A DNA stretch of 64,000 bases, taken from NCBI RefSeq assembly GCF_008831285.2, contig NC_045147.1, forward strand, positions 15,726,854-15,790,853, read 5' to 3'. Shown here piece by piece: positions 11,293-24,900 of this stretch (the first letter of the stretch is position 1; every line of letters begins with the position of its first letter). A model generated the notes under the pieces. That model was not told the origin of the DNA, made no database searches, and saw only the letters and a list, made by a program, of their open reading frames with translations. A program made the translations under genes and the position numbers. Origin of the DNA: Nymphaea colorata (lineage: Eukaryota; Streptophyta; Magnoliopsida; Nymphaeales; Nymphaeaceae).

Positions 11293-14200
11293 CTTCACAA
11301 TTGCATACTAGGCCATGTAAAACCAATAGTTTTGGTTTCTAGTTGAATACATGACTGAATTGTGTAGGTAAACCTATACCTAGTTCCCAATTGCACTCCA
11401 AATTCGCTTGTAACGGCTTCGCCTACTCCTAAACCAAGCTCTGGTTCCAGTCCGACAGATCTCAACCCGCCCGACTCCAACTTTAATCTAAGCCCAAAAA
11501 GGGGTAGGAACCAGAATACTCAACCATTTGACCATTTCCCTTATAACCTCACAATCTTAGATACGAGACTAAACTTCTTAAAGTGAAAATTTACATTATT
11601 AAAATAATTGGGCGTTTGAATCAAATCCAAGTCTGAGATAAGATCTAACAATATTCAACTTTTAGATGTATAAACATTGAAAAATACAAGCAAACAGAAG
11701 TTTGCCATAATTTAATGTAAGTTGTAAATTCTCATTTATAGATTTAAAACAATTGGGTTTAATCTTCCGGATTTGGGGGTTTCCTCCAAAGAAGCATTCA
11801 TCCTCGAGTAGTGCTCATGAGATCTGATTCTGGGTAGAAATTTGTGGAGGCAAAAACCATCAATCAGAGACTTTTGAATAAGGTGAACCTTATTTTCCTT
11901 CTTCTTATGTGCCAATCAAAATTTCATTGTCCGAATCCTAAACTCATGTGTTATTCCAATGAACTTTGATGATGGATCAGTTTGGGCATTCGCATAAGAA
12001 GAGATCCAACTTGCTGAGACTTTTACCTTTCTTCAATAGCAAGAGAGCTTAAGTTCAAGAAGTGTGAGAATTTCCTAGAACTTACCATGTTTCAAGGAAA
12101 CCCTTTCCGATTCCGACTATAATTTTGCTAGAACAACACATGAAAGTAATCAAATAGAGCCAATCAAATTTTTTACCAAAATCAGTATGCCACTTTATTG
12201 AGCCTTTTCTGCATTAATGGGGCATTTGATATACCCAGAATCATGGAATTTTAAAATCAAAACGATCATTTTTGAAGAAATTAGAATTGTTAAACAAACG
12301 GGGTATTTTGTTTCCAGAATTAAGAAACTCAGGCCTGGAATTTTGATTCCATTCCAGTTCGAGGAGAAATTATGATCTTAGAATTTTCATTATTGAATCA
12401 AAATTTCAAATATAGATGCTTAAAACGATGAAATCTGTTGCTAAGATTATGCCATGGTAGGTAAATTCTTAATATTATGTTTGAGACAATGTAGCAACGT
12501 TGATATCTGTGAAGAGGAACAATTCTCTTGGGTTTCTAAAGAACGAACTCATCTGAATTGCTCGAAGATTGATATCTTGTAGAAGCGCTTCGGCTACCTG
12601 GGGAGATAAGAATGCACGAACCAAGATTTGATGGTTCAAATTTCAAACCCAACTTACACTTACAATCGAGAGGCTCTGGCTGAATGAATGGGTTATCAAG
12701 AATGAAGTGCTGCTTCTCAGTAAAAATGAAACAGCAATCCAAGAAAGGCAGGAAACCTCAAATTTATTCAAGCTTAACGATGGACAATAAAACAATTTTT
12801 CTGTGGCAAGATGAGCCACTGTGCTCTTCACTGTTAGCTTAGTGGGTGTGAGAGAGAAAGAGAGAGAGATGGGTATCAGGAACGAAAAAACCAGACCCTT
12901 TAAATTTTTGTTAAATAATTATTTAAACATAATATAAACACCCTAATATATTTATAAAAACTAGTTGATGAAATACGTGCTTTGATTAAAGTTGGTTTTA
13001 TGAAAAATATGGATTTTTCTAATATCAAAATATTAATGTCATAGGAGCTGTTCATTTTTTGCTTATTGTAAAAACAATATTAAATTCTGAAAAATGATGA
13101 ACTTAATATATGTTTGTTATCAACCCATTCTTACGATCATATTAGTAAGGTAGATTACAAAGCAAACATTTTAATTATCGAACTTAAGCATTCTGGTTTT
13201 TATCCCTGAGCAAATGGTATGGCACCTTCCAATTTCTTTTTTTATAAAACTATTTTGGTATAAAACATGCTTGGTTTTTATGAAAAATGTTCAGTTTTCT
13301 AGCATCAACATGTTAATATTATAGGAGCCGTTCATTTTTGCTTATTATAAATTGAATAGGCGGATTAATTTGTTTATGTGTGTGTATGTGAGTGTGTTCA
13401 GCCTATATATATGTGTGTGTGTGTGTGAAGGTGTGCCTTTATAGATATCTATCTTCTGCTTATATTGAAATTTGAAGAGGCTGATTAATTTGTTGACACA
13501 CCCACCAACCAAAGAAGAACAAGTGATGTGCGTTGAGGAATCATAATTACCCAGTGTGCGGAAATTAGAGGAGGGAGGAGAAGGCCAATTTTAGGGACTG
13601 AAAACTTTCTACGTAGAGTTGTCTTTTCCAATGAGGTTAGGTGTCAGCAACAAAGGAAGGAAGTCGGGCAGTCTGCCTGTCTCTGTGGACAAATACAGAA
13701 CCTGGTGACGGCATGTAGTTTATAGCATTGACAATTAGCCGAAGGATTACAGTTCTTGTGAAAGCAAAGCATAAAGCCTTTGTTCTTTTTTTCTGTTTCT
13801 TTGTGGAAAAGAAAAAACTGAATGGAATTTAGAGGAAACATTCAGATCTATGACCTTGAAATAATCCTTCCCCATGTTCATTCATCACTCCATCTAAAGT
13901 CTCTTCCACAGAAAACTATTGTTTGTTCAACTCTTAACTTTAATTTGAAAAAGGAAAGAAATAAGAAGTCTTTTCTGTTCTTTTGATGCACCCTTACCTT
14001 ACCTACTTTGAATAGACCAACCCCAGTTAGGATATGTTGGCCCTTCTGTTAAGTTGCTTTTAAGTTAACCACAATAAAAGTCTTACTGCAGTTACAGCCT
14101 TGTATCTTACCTTATCCTCGGTCCGATTGCGGTATTGGTACTAGATCCTGACCCTTGACATATTGTTAACCGCCTCAAAAATGAGGCAGATTCATAGAAC

Positions 14201-15966
14201 ACTTTGTTATGGTGATGGATGGATTGAAGCATGTTCATAAAACAACAGGAGAGCGTCACTATTACCAAACTGCCTTTAGAGTGAACGGATCTACAGCAGA
14301 GAAAGAATATGTGTCAGTGGGACTAGGTTTATATGTATGACATTGTATTTCATCAATGATTTGCAGCTCTTAATGAAGAACTTTTTTTAATAACGAAGAG
14401 ATCCCTAATGTGCAATATTACAAGGCACCAGAGTTAGGGAAATAACTCTTGAACAACTGCTGGCTTTAATCAGAAGCTCTGGTTGTGGTCACTTCCTGGA
14501 CAGTTTATGTGGAAAGATTATTCAGTTCGAACTTCGAACTGCTTCCAAATCCTACCAACTTTTCAGGAGAGAATTACTTCTTAAACTGCCCTAAACTCTG
14601 CACGGTCTGGACTCTGGTTTTTGCAGAAAGTCCGTGATGTTGGTAGGAGTCCTGTCATTTTCATTGCGTTGAAACACAGATGATGAGAAGACTATTCGAC
14701 CTGCCTTTTCTTCTTCGTGCTGGGAAAGCCACCTTCCTCTGCTTTACATGTCGTGTTCAAACAAGAACCCCGACTCACGGCAAATGTGGCGGCCACCATC
14801 AGTCATCTCCCTATCTTTGACCGCTAAAACTGAAACAGAAGAAAAATGCCTAATACGTCCATGCCCAGTCCTCAACTGCGATCCTCCACCTCATAGGCTG
14901 TAGTGTAGCTGCTGTTGGCGGTCGGTGAAAGTTCGGCTGTCCGTTCGTTTCACGTGGGCGCTACTCCCCATGGACTGCAATACTCTTGATGGAATGTCCA
15001 GTTCTCACCCAAGTCCCACGAAAGTCCTGTACCCAGGAGGCAATCGGAAGTTCTAGCTCCTATGAGATTCTCCTGCAATTATCCACTTCCACTGGATCTC
15101 TAGCCTTTTTCATCATGTTCTTCAATGCCCCCATCAGGGTGATGTGCCATGCGTAAGCGTAACTGCGTAAAGCAAGGGTACCCCGGGCCGGGTACACATT
15201 TGTGGCCTCCCACCTGTTCGCATGGAAGTCGAGCCTGCTGCCGGCCGGGGATTCGACCTACCCTGATTCACTATAAACACAAGTTTTTTTTTTTTTCCTC
15301 TCTTCCAACTCTCTCTTTCTCCGACGGTGCCGTCCTTTGTCTCTTTCTTGTATCTACGAAACTTCTTGCCCCAAATTTTGTGTTATTCTCTCTCTCTATC
15401 CATATCTACGAAACTTCTTGCCCCAAATTTTGTGTTATTCTCTCTCTCTATCCATATATATGCGTGGGTATGTGTGTTTGTTCCTGTTGAACTATGTTTT
15501 ATGCTTGGGACAAATGAGATACAGTTAAGAGGGTTTATAAAGAGAAGGATTGCTTCATCTATCACTAGATGCTAACTAAGCTTTAACCATGGCAGAGCTT
15601 TAACGGTTAGTCAAGCGGTTGTCCAAGAAATAGTTTTCTAATCCGCGCACCAAACTGTAATATTCAAAGCGATACAAGTGACTGATTAGATGGCTTTCCC
15701 AAAATTGTCCGTTGCAAAAACTTGGGAAGTCTCTCCATCCGAAGACCAGATTGCATTGCAGCCTCACAAACAACAAGAAAGGGTAAAGGGTATCGTCACC
15801 CAACCAACAGCGAAACGGTCTCTTTCTCACCCTCACCCCCAGAAGGCAAAGCGCTCTACAAACCCACGAAACAACAACGGCAAAGTGATTTCTTTCCATT
15901 GCCACCGACGACATGATACATATGATTATTATATAACTCAGAAGGAAAAAAAGAAAATTTATTTCT
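11293..15966. other. Intergenic between AHL upstream region and UBP16 3' end
   Basis: No gene was recognised. A diverged direct repeat of about 75 bp lies at about 13008-13082 and 13276-13352, sharing ggagcYgttcattttttgcttatt. A second pair near 13350 and 13470 shares ctgattaatttgtt-type sequence. A TG-rich run lies near 13378-13430. A 52-bp tandem duplication is listed separately. Open frames are short and unconvincing. Confidence 0.5.
15351..15454. repeat. 52-bp tandem duplication, two copies
   Basis: The unit starting tatctacgaaacttcttg occurs at 15351-15402 and again at 15403-15454. The copies are nearly identical, which points to a recent slippage or unequal-crossover event. The unit ends in a CT microsatellite that may have promoted it. 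Confidence 0.8.
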
Positions 15967-18900
15967 CTACAAGAACTTGTTTGCTGTTCTTTCCCTGGAC
16001 CACCTCGCACGTATACGATGTGTACCCTCGTCACCATGGGCCGTGCCCAACATTTCTGAGCCGATCTCGCCGCTACTATAATTGTAACTACTACTACTAC
16101 TACTACACAGGTTAGTTGGATCAGAATACAAAAAGGTAGGGCCTTCTTCCCTTGCCCATGACTCCCGCTTGCCTGCCCTTGCAATCTTATCATAATTTAG
16201 TCTCTCGGAAGAAGATCTATGGTTCGGAAAAATGAAATCCATAGACAGGTAATCCTGTTCATGGTCTTCGCCATTGCTGCCACCAGCCATTGAGTGCGAA
16301 CATCCAACTGGGCTACCTTCTGAGATGTTCGCTGGACTGCTCCAGCTGTAGCGTCCTGGCTCTCCAAATATGTAAGAGTACTCATCAGTGCTCGTTGAGT
16401 CCCTGGTGCTCTCCGTGCTGCAGGAAGCTTCATCTGAGCAGCTGAACAGGGAAGAATTATCACTGGAGGAATCTGTTCCAGGAGGTCGACCAAATGTTCC
16501 AGCATCAAATGAACTGAAAGATTCAGATCTAAGAGCATCATCCGTCTTATGAACATGGTCGTGTAACCATCCAGTTGTTGCTGAAATGTTGTCTGATCTT
16601 GACCTAGGCGTACTGCTGCTACGGTTCAAGAGGCCTGCATCATTCTTCCTGCTTCTATTCATGACATGCCTTATCGAATTTGGCAGGCATGGTGACGACC
16701 TACAACACAAAATAAAATATTGATCATGAGCAGGTAAACACTTGCAAGACTTCACTAAGGATATCCATTGGATGATGACACGCTCAAAGAAAAAATAAGT
16801 TTTAACATGTTTCTCAGAGGAACAAAACAGCTCGGCTGAAATGGAGAAGTAAACTAAATCCATTTGATCATGTTCAATTTTCAAGAACCTCTGTGTGTGC
16901 GTGTATGAAAAAGAGAGAGACCTTGCATATAAGAGCATATATGCTCCCTTGGACAAAACCCTGTCAAGCTCCACCGGTTTTACCTACAAATGAATAATGA
17001 CAACTTTTCATCAGATCAATATAACCAAACCTCTATTGGACAAAAGGAAATAATCAGCAAATACAAGGATTACGTCACCAGATCAGGATAAAATCTGGTT
17101 AATTAATTATCTTTTTCAGCAGATGTCATACCTTACTGTCATCAATCTTGTACCACTTGTCATGCTTGGCCTTGACATAGCACACATAATGACCAGAGAA
17201 AGAGGCATTCATCACATCTAAATGAACAACCACCCCATAGAGCTTGTATGAAGGCAATCTGATGTCCTGTTCACTCATATAAGGTGTCAAATCCAGTTCC
17301 TCTGGAAAATGAACAGGCTTATTGATTTTTCCGAACTTCCCAGACTGAAACAAAAAAGGCCATTGTTAACAAAATATATCTAATAAGAAGAATAACACAA
17401 AATTCAGAAAATTACCTGAAATCGCTTTAAAACAATTGTAAGGACATTAGGAGCCTCAAACACTTTCAACCTCTTCCGAGCTCTCACATAGGCCTTGCAT
17501 CTGATGCAGACAAGCCACAGGAACAGCGGTAAATAAGCACAGGAGTATTGATGTTATAAAAGCAGTGTCTATAACGAAACCAAGTCAAAGGCTCAAACCC
17601 ACTTTTTTAACTCATAACCGGTATAGATCATTCCTTGACAACTTAAAGACTGAAAAATCTCACCCAAGTAGGGCCTAGCTGAAGCTGTAATTCAGATGAT
17701 CTCCATTTCCAGCCAATGAATGAATATATGTGTGCATGTGCGTATGCATATGCGTTGTGTGTGTGCTTATTCTTGCAACTGAAAACTACTTCTACTGTAA
17801 CAGTTAACAAAAGTTGGACAAACTAAATTTATGCGTGATTCATTATCGCATTAATATAAAGACATTTTGTCAATGATATTCAAGAATGGTATTTCAGAAA
17901 TTATTTTTCTTTAGTAAAATTTCACAACTTTCCAAGAAAATTATTCCAACTCACCGTCGAAAATGCTACTTAAACCAATGCATTTTTTTTATTTCCCAGT
18001 AACAGAATGGATTCTGCCAATCTCCATCTAAATATTGCACTTTGCATTAGACTTCAAAATATCAAACTGATTTATTCACTTGTTTCTGTCAGGGAATTGA
18101 GGAGGTTGTGCTCTCTCAATTTTCATTGACACTGTCGTAACAGACCAAACAACAGCCTTATCTAGAGGAGATACCGACTTTGATTAGCCATTAGGTTCCC
18201 ACTTCCCATAGAATCAGGAGAATGACAAAGGATGACTCAGTCCCTCTCAATCAAAGAAAAAGGTGCGCAATTGTGCACCACACCAATTGAGCAGTAGATT
18301 GAGATCAACTCTACAAAGTTAGTTGCTTCTTTATGCCAGTAGCCAATTTAGCAATTCCTTTTCGGGGCTTCGACCATCAATATTAGATTTGGATTTTGAC
18401 CTCAATGCATATCCCAAGATTGAGAAGGGATCTTAAAACCTTGTTAATCACAACGTAAAAAGAATCGTGCAAAAACAAATACTGAATACTCCATAAGTAG
18501 AGAAGAAGGGTGTTTCTTGGATCAGGAATGACGTTATTCATCTGACAAATGCCAAAGATTTAAGAATGAGCAGATGAAAGCTCAAGCCACATCCTTTGCC
18601 AACCTTGTCATAGTCCAAAATCAGCAGTCGATGAAACATCTATTGTCTGTCTAATTCACCCATTGAACGACAACCAGCAGAAAGTCAAAATATTAACATG
18701 CCAAATTTAAAAATAACTGCAAGACAGCAAATTTTGAAAATTAACTAACCTTTCACACAGGTACTTATTGTCACCATCCAAGATCTCAGGAGCCGTGAAT
18801 TGCTTCAGTGCTTCTTCAAGAGTCCCAATATTTCCATCTATCTCCACCGTTAGATCCATCATCTTTTCTCGCCTTACTGATCTACCATGACACTTCAAGC

Positions 18901-21900
18901 ATTTTATCTGCATCCACCATTATTCACAAGAAGCTCTATGAGTATTCAAAATGTGCACAGGAGGAAAAAAACTCAAAAAATATCCAAACACATATAAATA
19001 TGACAGTACATAAGAAAGAAGATAGCCCCCAAATGTTAGCTGCAGAAGAGTTGCTTCTTCAATGAATGAAGCTGATACATTCCCACCCACTTCTGCTAGG
19101 TTTTCTGATTGCATTGCATCAATCGCATACCTGAAAATTTTACCAATCTATTAAAGTAAAAAAAGTGGCTACATATTACAAAAACATAGTTGGCTTCATA
19201 AATAACATGCAGGCCATTACCTAAAAACAACAAACTATTAGCAAGTTACATCACAATAAATTCAAGGATGCTAACTCACCTCAAGAATTCGTGTGCATCT
19301 TCCTCTTTACCATAACCAAGGTGACTTCCAATGCTGTGCATTTGTGATAGGATCTTGATTGGGGACAGAGGAAACTTTCCTTCCTTGGATTGTAGAATAA
19401 GACGCTCAAATTCACAGGTAAAGCACCCTTCTGCTCTTTTGCCTGACAGATAATACAACCAAAAGTTAGAAACTACCTGAGCAAGGAAAACGGCCACTTC
19501 AAAGAAAAGGATAAAAAAGTGGATCAGAGATGTTATTGAAGAAAAAGTGAGCAGAACGTGCATTTCTTAGTATGTAGTCCCTGAAGAAGATATGCGGTAA
19601 GTGGTGGAGTGAATGCCAAGCACTGAAGCACAGCATTCGCGTAACAGCTGCACAAGAAACAGCCAAAATATTATTAACCATTAGAAAAACTATACCTTTA
19701 CAACATCAAATGATCAAAAGCATTTTAATAAAACTGCTGCCATTAGCTTAAAGCATAGTTATAGCTTATAAACATTACTGACATTTTGAAGAATATCAGA
19801 AAGTCTGTGCCATCCTAACTGAGCACTCTGGGTCTCAATCTGGACCAGCATTAGTAACCATGAGAAACAACCAGACAGATATAGAAGCCGGTGGCACATG
19901 GCCCGGCATTTTTTAATATTCTTGCAGAAAAAACCAGAAAGCAGAAGGGCATTGTTCTTATATTCATGCCAAGAGAAAACAAGTAAACCTGGAAAAGCAA
20001 ACAACCTAAATCTGTGCCATATCAAATATATCTCATAAGAGGTACGTAACAAATCTCCCGTAAAGAGCACTAAACATGAGCACTTGCAATGCGAGGCCAG
20101 ACAAAAGTTGATTTACACAACTGATATAGCCAAAATCAAATACCAATCACTATTGTCATTACATGTTATAACCCATAGGCCAACTTTACATAAACTTAAC
20201 CAATTATGTCAATCCAGCATATTTTTATTGAGGTGGTATCCTTCTTTATTAGATTGGAGAAACTGGTGTCAGAAAAAATATTTGCAGAAGCACTAAATAG
20301 TGCCAACAACCACCTGGAGCATGCTTTTTTCCAGATATATGAATTTTCTTTTGATAAAAACCGACTGACAACTCCAACTTTTGTAAGCACAAAAAAATTG
20401 ATCAAATAAGGGACATGCATCAGCTCTCCTGCAAAAGGAATGCTACAGTTCACAGTGACGCCAAAACATCAAGCACAATAGTAGTTTCATCTTGCATCAA
20501 CAAGTCATGAGGCTCCAAAGTGAATCCAAGTACTCTCATCATTGACAACATGTCATAGCCAAACTCTTCCATTGTGAGTTCAATCATGTAGGTGTTACCA
20601 TTTTGTTCAATCGAGGCACCCAAATGATACCAATGCAGAAAACAATACGGATACATTCCATAGTACCACCAACCAAACTGAACATGATTTTCTGCAGATA
20701 CATGAATTTTCTCCTGAAACAATACCTATTGTTTACAATTTAACACAAAACATCCTTGTTGATGCACATATGTGCACAGCCACACACAAATACATGTTTA
20801 AATATATGTACACATATATACAGACATGCATGCATGCATACAAACGTACCTACATACACACACAAATACACATATATTATATTTTGAACTGATATTCTTT
20901 TGTATTTTATTTATATTTTGTGTATGCCTACATATACATGTAATATATTTAGATTTTTTTGTGCACTTTTTTTTTGTGTTTTTCTCTTCATATTTTGCAA
21001 AATTTCTTCCCTCCCAGGTTGTAGAAGTTTCATATTTAACCAAACCAGCTAAGCTAGCCTATGAGTAGCTTTCCAACTGCTAGATTTCTAGTTGCTACTT
21101 GCTAGACACTGGCCAATGGCTATCATTCAAATAGGGATTCTTCTCCATGTGGAAGTTTACTTGTTGTATACATCATTCTAGTAAATTTCTTCACCTTTTA
21201 AGATTGCTTTTTAAGGGCTTAACGATAGTGACCAACATTGGAGATGTTCTCAAAATAACAAGATCTTATTGATGAAACAACAAAGATGGATAGCATCAAA
21301 AGGTGCTATGGCATCTAAAAAAAGTAGTAACCACAAGCACATACACATATATATAGATCATCACGGCTTTCATAGCATGACAAACACCAGCCACTACAAT
21401 CATTCTTGGTCTATAAAACTTCTAAAAGAAATTCAAATCTTAAACTTGTGTTGATCTGGACAAAAACTAACTCAATTTTAACAAATTTCACAGGTTTCCA
21501 ATTTTTTATTTGCAAGAAATGAGCAACGGCATATTTTAAAAGAAAAAAAATCAAAATATTTTGTAACTATCAAGGCAACTTGACAAAAAATTATGGACAA
21601 CAGGCATACCTGTTACCGCAGTTTGAAAGGCCAAAAGGATACAGCTCCACCTTTTCATTGTATAGCTTAACAAACAAGTCATATGAGAGGATCACCTGTC
21701 AAACAATAGCACCATCATGCTAGACTAGATGAACTTTATATAATCGACAAGCAGAAATTTCTCTGCCAACATACAAGACTGAAAGACATAATATTTTAAT
21801 AATGCACACGATAAAATTTACCGGCATAACAAATACCTTTGGCTTCCCAGCAATTTCATTTCCAGATTCTACTGAGTTTTGTTTTGAACGTTTTGGTCCT

Positions 21901-24900
21901 CTAAACTGCTGAACAACTTTGCGAACTGTTCTAGAGATTGTTGGTTCAGAGGCATTAGTAGACTTTTCAGGTGTAGCACGTGAAGCACTACGTCCTGGAT
22001 CAATAGATGGTAAATTACCAACAGGAGCAACTTGTGCTGTTGACCTCCAGGTGCTTGATTTCGATGAGATTTTATCAACAACAGCTTGGCTGGATCGTGG
22101 TTGCAATTTCCCCTGATCCTCCAAAGAATCCTTGGGCTTGGTATTTTCTGTGATGAAATTATTTAATGCAACTCCACTACCAGGCATCCCTTTCATACTG
22201 TGCTTGTAAAGAGTATGATCACTTGGGCGACACTTAGGAGTAGAAGAAGATCGAGATAGTTTAACAGAAACAGGATTATCAGATGTATAGAGCAAAGGGC
22301 TAGGAGAACATCCAGAACTATCACGGATATTACTGGAACTGGGCTGAATAGGCTTTCCGCCATCTGAAGTTTGAAAAGATTCAATGGGATCACGAACAGC
22401 TTCTGAAGCTTGAGGTGCAACACCAGCAGTAGAGCCAATAACATTTTCAGAAACAGCACAGCTGGCAGACTTTGTGCATTGAGTGGATACGCCATTAATC
22501 TCAGCTGACTGTCTGATGAACTTTCCTGAAGAAGGAACATTATCATTTACTTTTGCCACACTCATAAGGTCAGCCGACCCAGAAGATGAATCATCTGACC
22601 CATTTTCTTCATTTCCATTGGGAGCTTTCAGAGGTGAGAGCGAGGCAATACCACTAGAAATGGGTACTTTAGGTCTCAAAGATGAATGGATGATAGGGGA
22701 CACGGAATCAGAGTCATAAGTTGATAAGTCAGTGTCCCTGTTGCATCTAGACAAGCTGATTGCAGAATCAGCAGCTTCCCCTGAAGAATCAGCAAGAGGC
22801 GCAGCATCCTTGTCTTGCCTCACACTTGTAGCAGAAGAACCAACCTCTTGCAGAGATGGCTCAACACTATTTGATAGCCTGCTACTCTCTGACCGGTCGT
22901 TGTCATCCTTTAATGTTGGACATTCTGATGCCACATTTTTTTGAGGAACCCCTGGATCAATGTTACTTGAGGTGATCGTCTTGGGAGGACAGCATTCCTC
23001 TTTGTGGCCTTGCCGCCAATGAATGATTTGACACTTTCCAGAACTGCAACAAGAAAAGTTCCAATATGCTTATTTAACCAACAAATCTTAGCGTGTAGGA
23101 CATTCAAGGGAAATTTTTAACATTAGCTTACAGTTACAAACTTCATCATATGAACATCACAATGTGCAAAACAAAGATGAGCGACAAACATATTTGATGA
23201 CCAAATTCCTGCTTATTTTCTTCCATTTGAAACTATATTCCAGCAGAACATAGGAAATATTTATATTAGCCTTTCCTTTTGCAACCATCTTTAATCAAAC
23301 TATTTGATAAAGAAAGATAAATTTTAGAAAAACCTAACCATGATGTCTTTGAAACATAACCATGATAGTGACTTCTCAACCTATGTCACATAGGTACGAA
23401 ATCTTGGTACAGCAAAAAAAAGTGAGTGTCAATATCTATATATGTACACACACACATACACAACACACTATTAAGACAATTTTTAATAGTTTCTTTCATA
23501 ATTTCTACATATAATCTCATAAAACATAAATAAACTAACAAAAATACGGCTAAAATGCAAGAAAAATGAAAAAAAATGGTTTGGATCAGTTCTGGCATTG
23601 GAACTGGTCCAAACGTACCATGCCGTACCGCCATATTGGTACTGGTACATGGGCATATCCAACGTACCACTGTGACATAGTCCTCAACTAACACCAGAAT
23701 ATCAGTTCTTTCCTCTGGTTTGCAGCCATTGGTCATTTTGCTCAGATAGCATTTGGAGTAAGTGAATGCATTTGGAGTAAGTGAATGGTAGTAAAAGTTG
23801 CAGCTACCTTCATCTACAACATTATTCATAATACAAGCTTTGTCTCTTCACACAAGTGAATCTCCTTTTTTCTATAGTGATATGTTACTGTCTACTTCAA
23901 ACAATAGACTGGAAGGTGGAACAAACAAACCGAATCAGATTTTCTTCATTACAATCTAGAAAATATATTTTTAAAGGTGCTTACATGCCTCAGCGAATCA
24001 GCATAGGCATTTCGACCGACACCCAGCATCTAGAAGCGCGTTTGACTACATAGATTGATGCACAGATATATATGATTGTAGGAACCAGATACAAACAGAA
24101 GTGCAGAATAGAAGTCTATTTAGTAATTGTATAACCATAAGAAAGAAGAGCGAGAAAGAGAAGATTTAGTGAGGGAGAGCTCGGATGGGAGAGAAAGACA
24201 TACATGTATCATATGGTCCATTTCAAATTTTACATCCTCATTCCTCAACCAACAATGCTCACTAAGGAGCCTTTGCAACCAATTACATATAACAAATGCA
24301 ATACTACCCCCAATACAGTTATGGGTATGAACCTAGAAAAGCAAGATTGATCAGATTGATCAGATTTTTAAAACCCTAAGAAAGTCCTGGTGGCAACGAT
24401 CTAGGATGTCGAAAGGGGGAAAAGACCTAGGTTGTTAAGTGCCCAGACAAGCCTAGGCACCCTATGATATCTAAGCATTTTCAATACTTACTGGCAGTCA
24501 GCTTATGAGAATAGCAAGGTTAGGGGCTACGAAAGATTAACCGCAAGCCTAGGTGTGATTATAGTAAGATAGGCTGCAATAACCACATACGACACCATAT
24601 GCCTTGTAAGTTATACCTAGTTGTACCTAAAGTACCAAATATAAAACCCAGAAAGCTTTCTAGAATCACTCTTTTCCATGCCAACCATTTCAAGCATGTA
24701 AAGAGATGTAAAACTGATGCTGTCGTGTGTTTTATAAATGATTTCAAGTTGGCAAAAGGCACCATTCAGTAATTCCAGCATCCCAGGGTCATCTTTGAAA
24801 AATGGTCATATAGCCTTAATTGGTATTCACCTGGATAAAACAATGTCGTATTGTGCTCCTCTTACAAAGCTACTTATAGCGCTCGTTCAAGTAAAAGAAT

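Noticed and set aside
15690-16115. 141-codon plus-strand open frame
   Set aside because: Overlaps the 3' coding exon of UBP16 in antisense and ends in translated TAC microsatellite.
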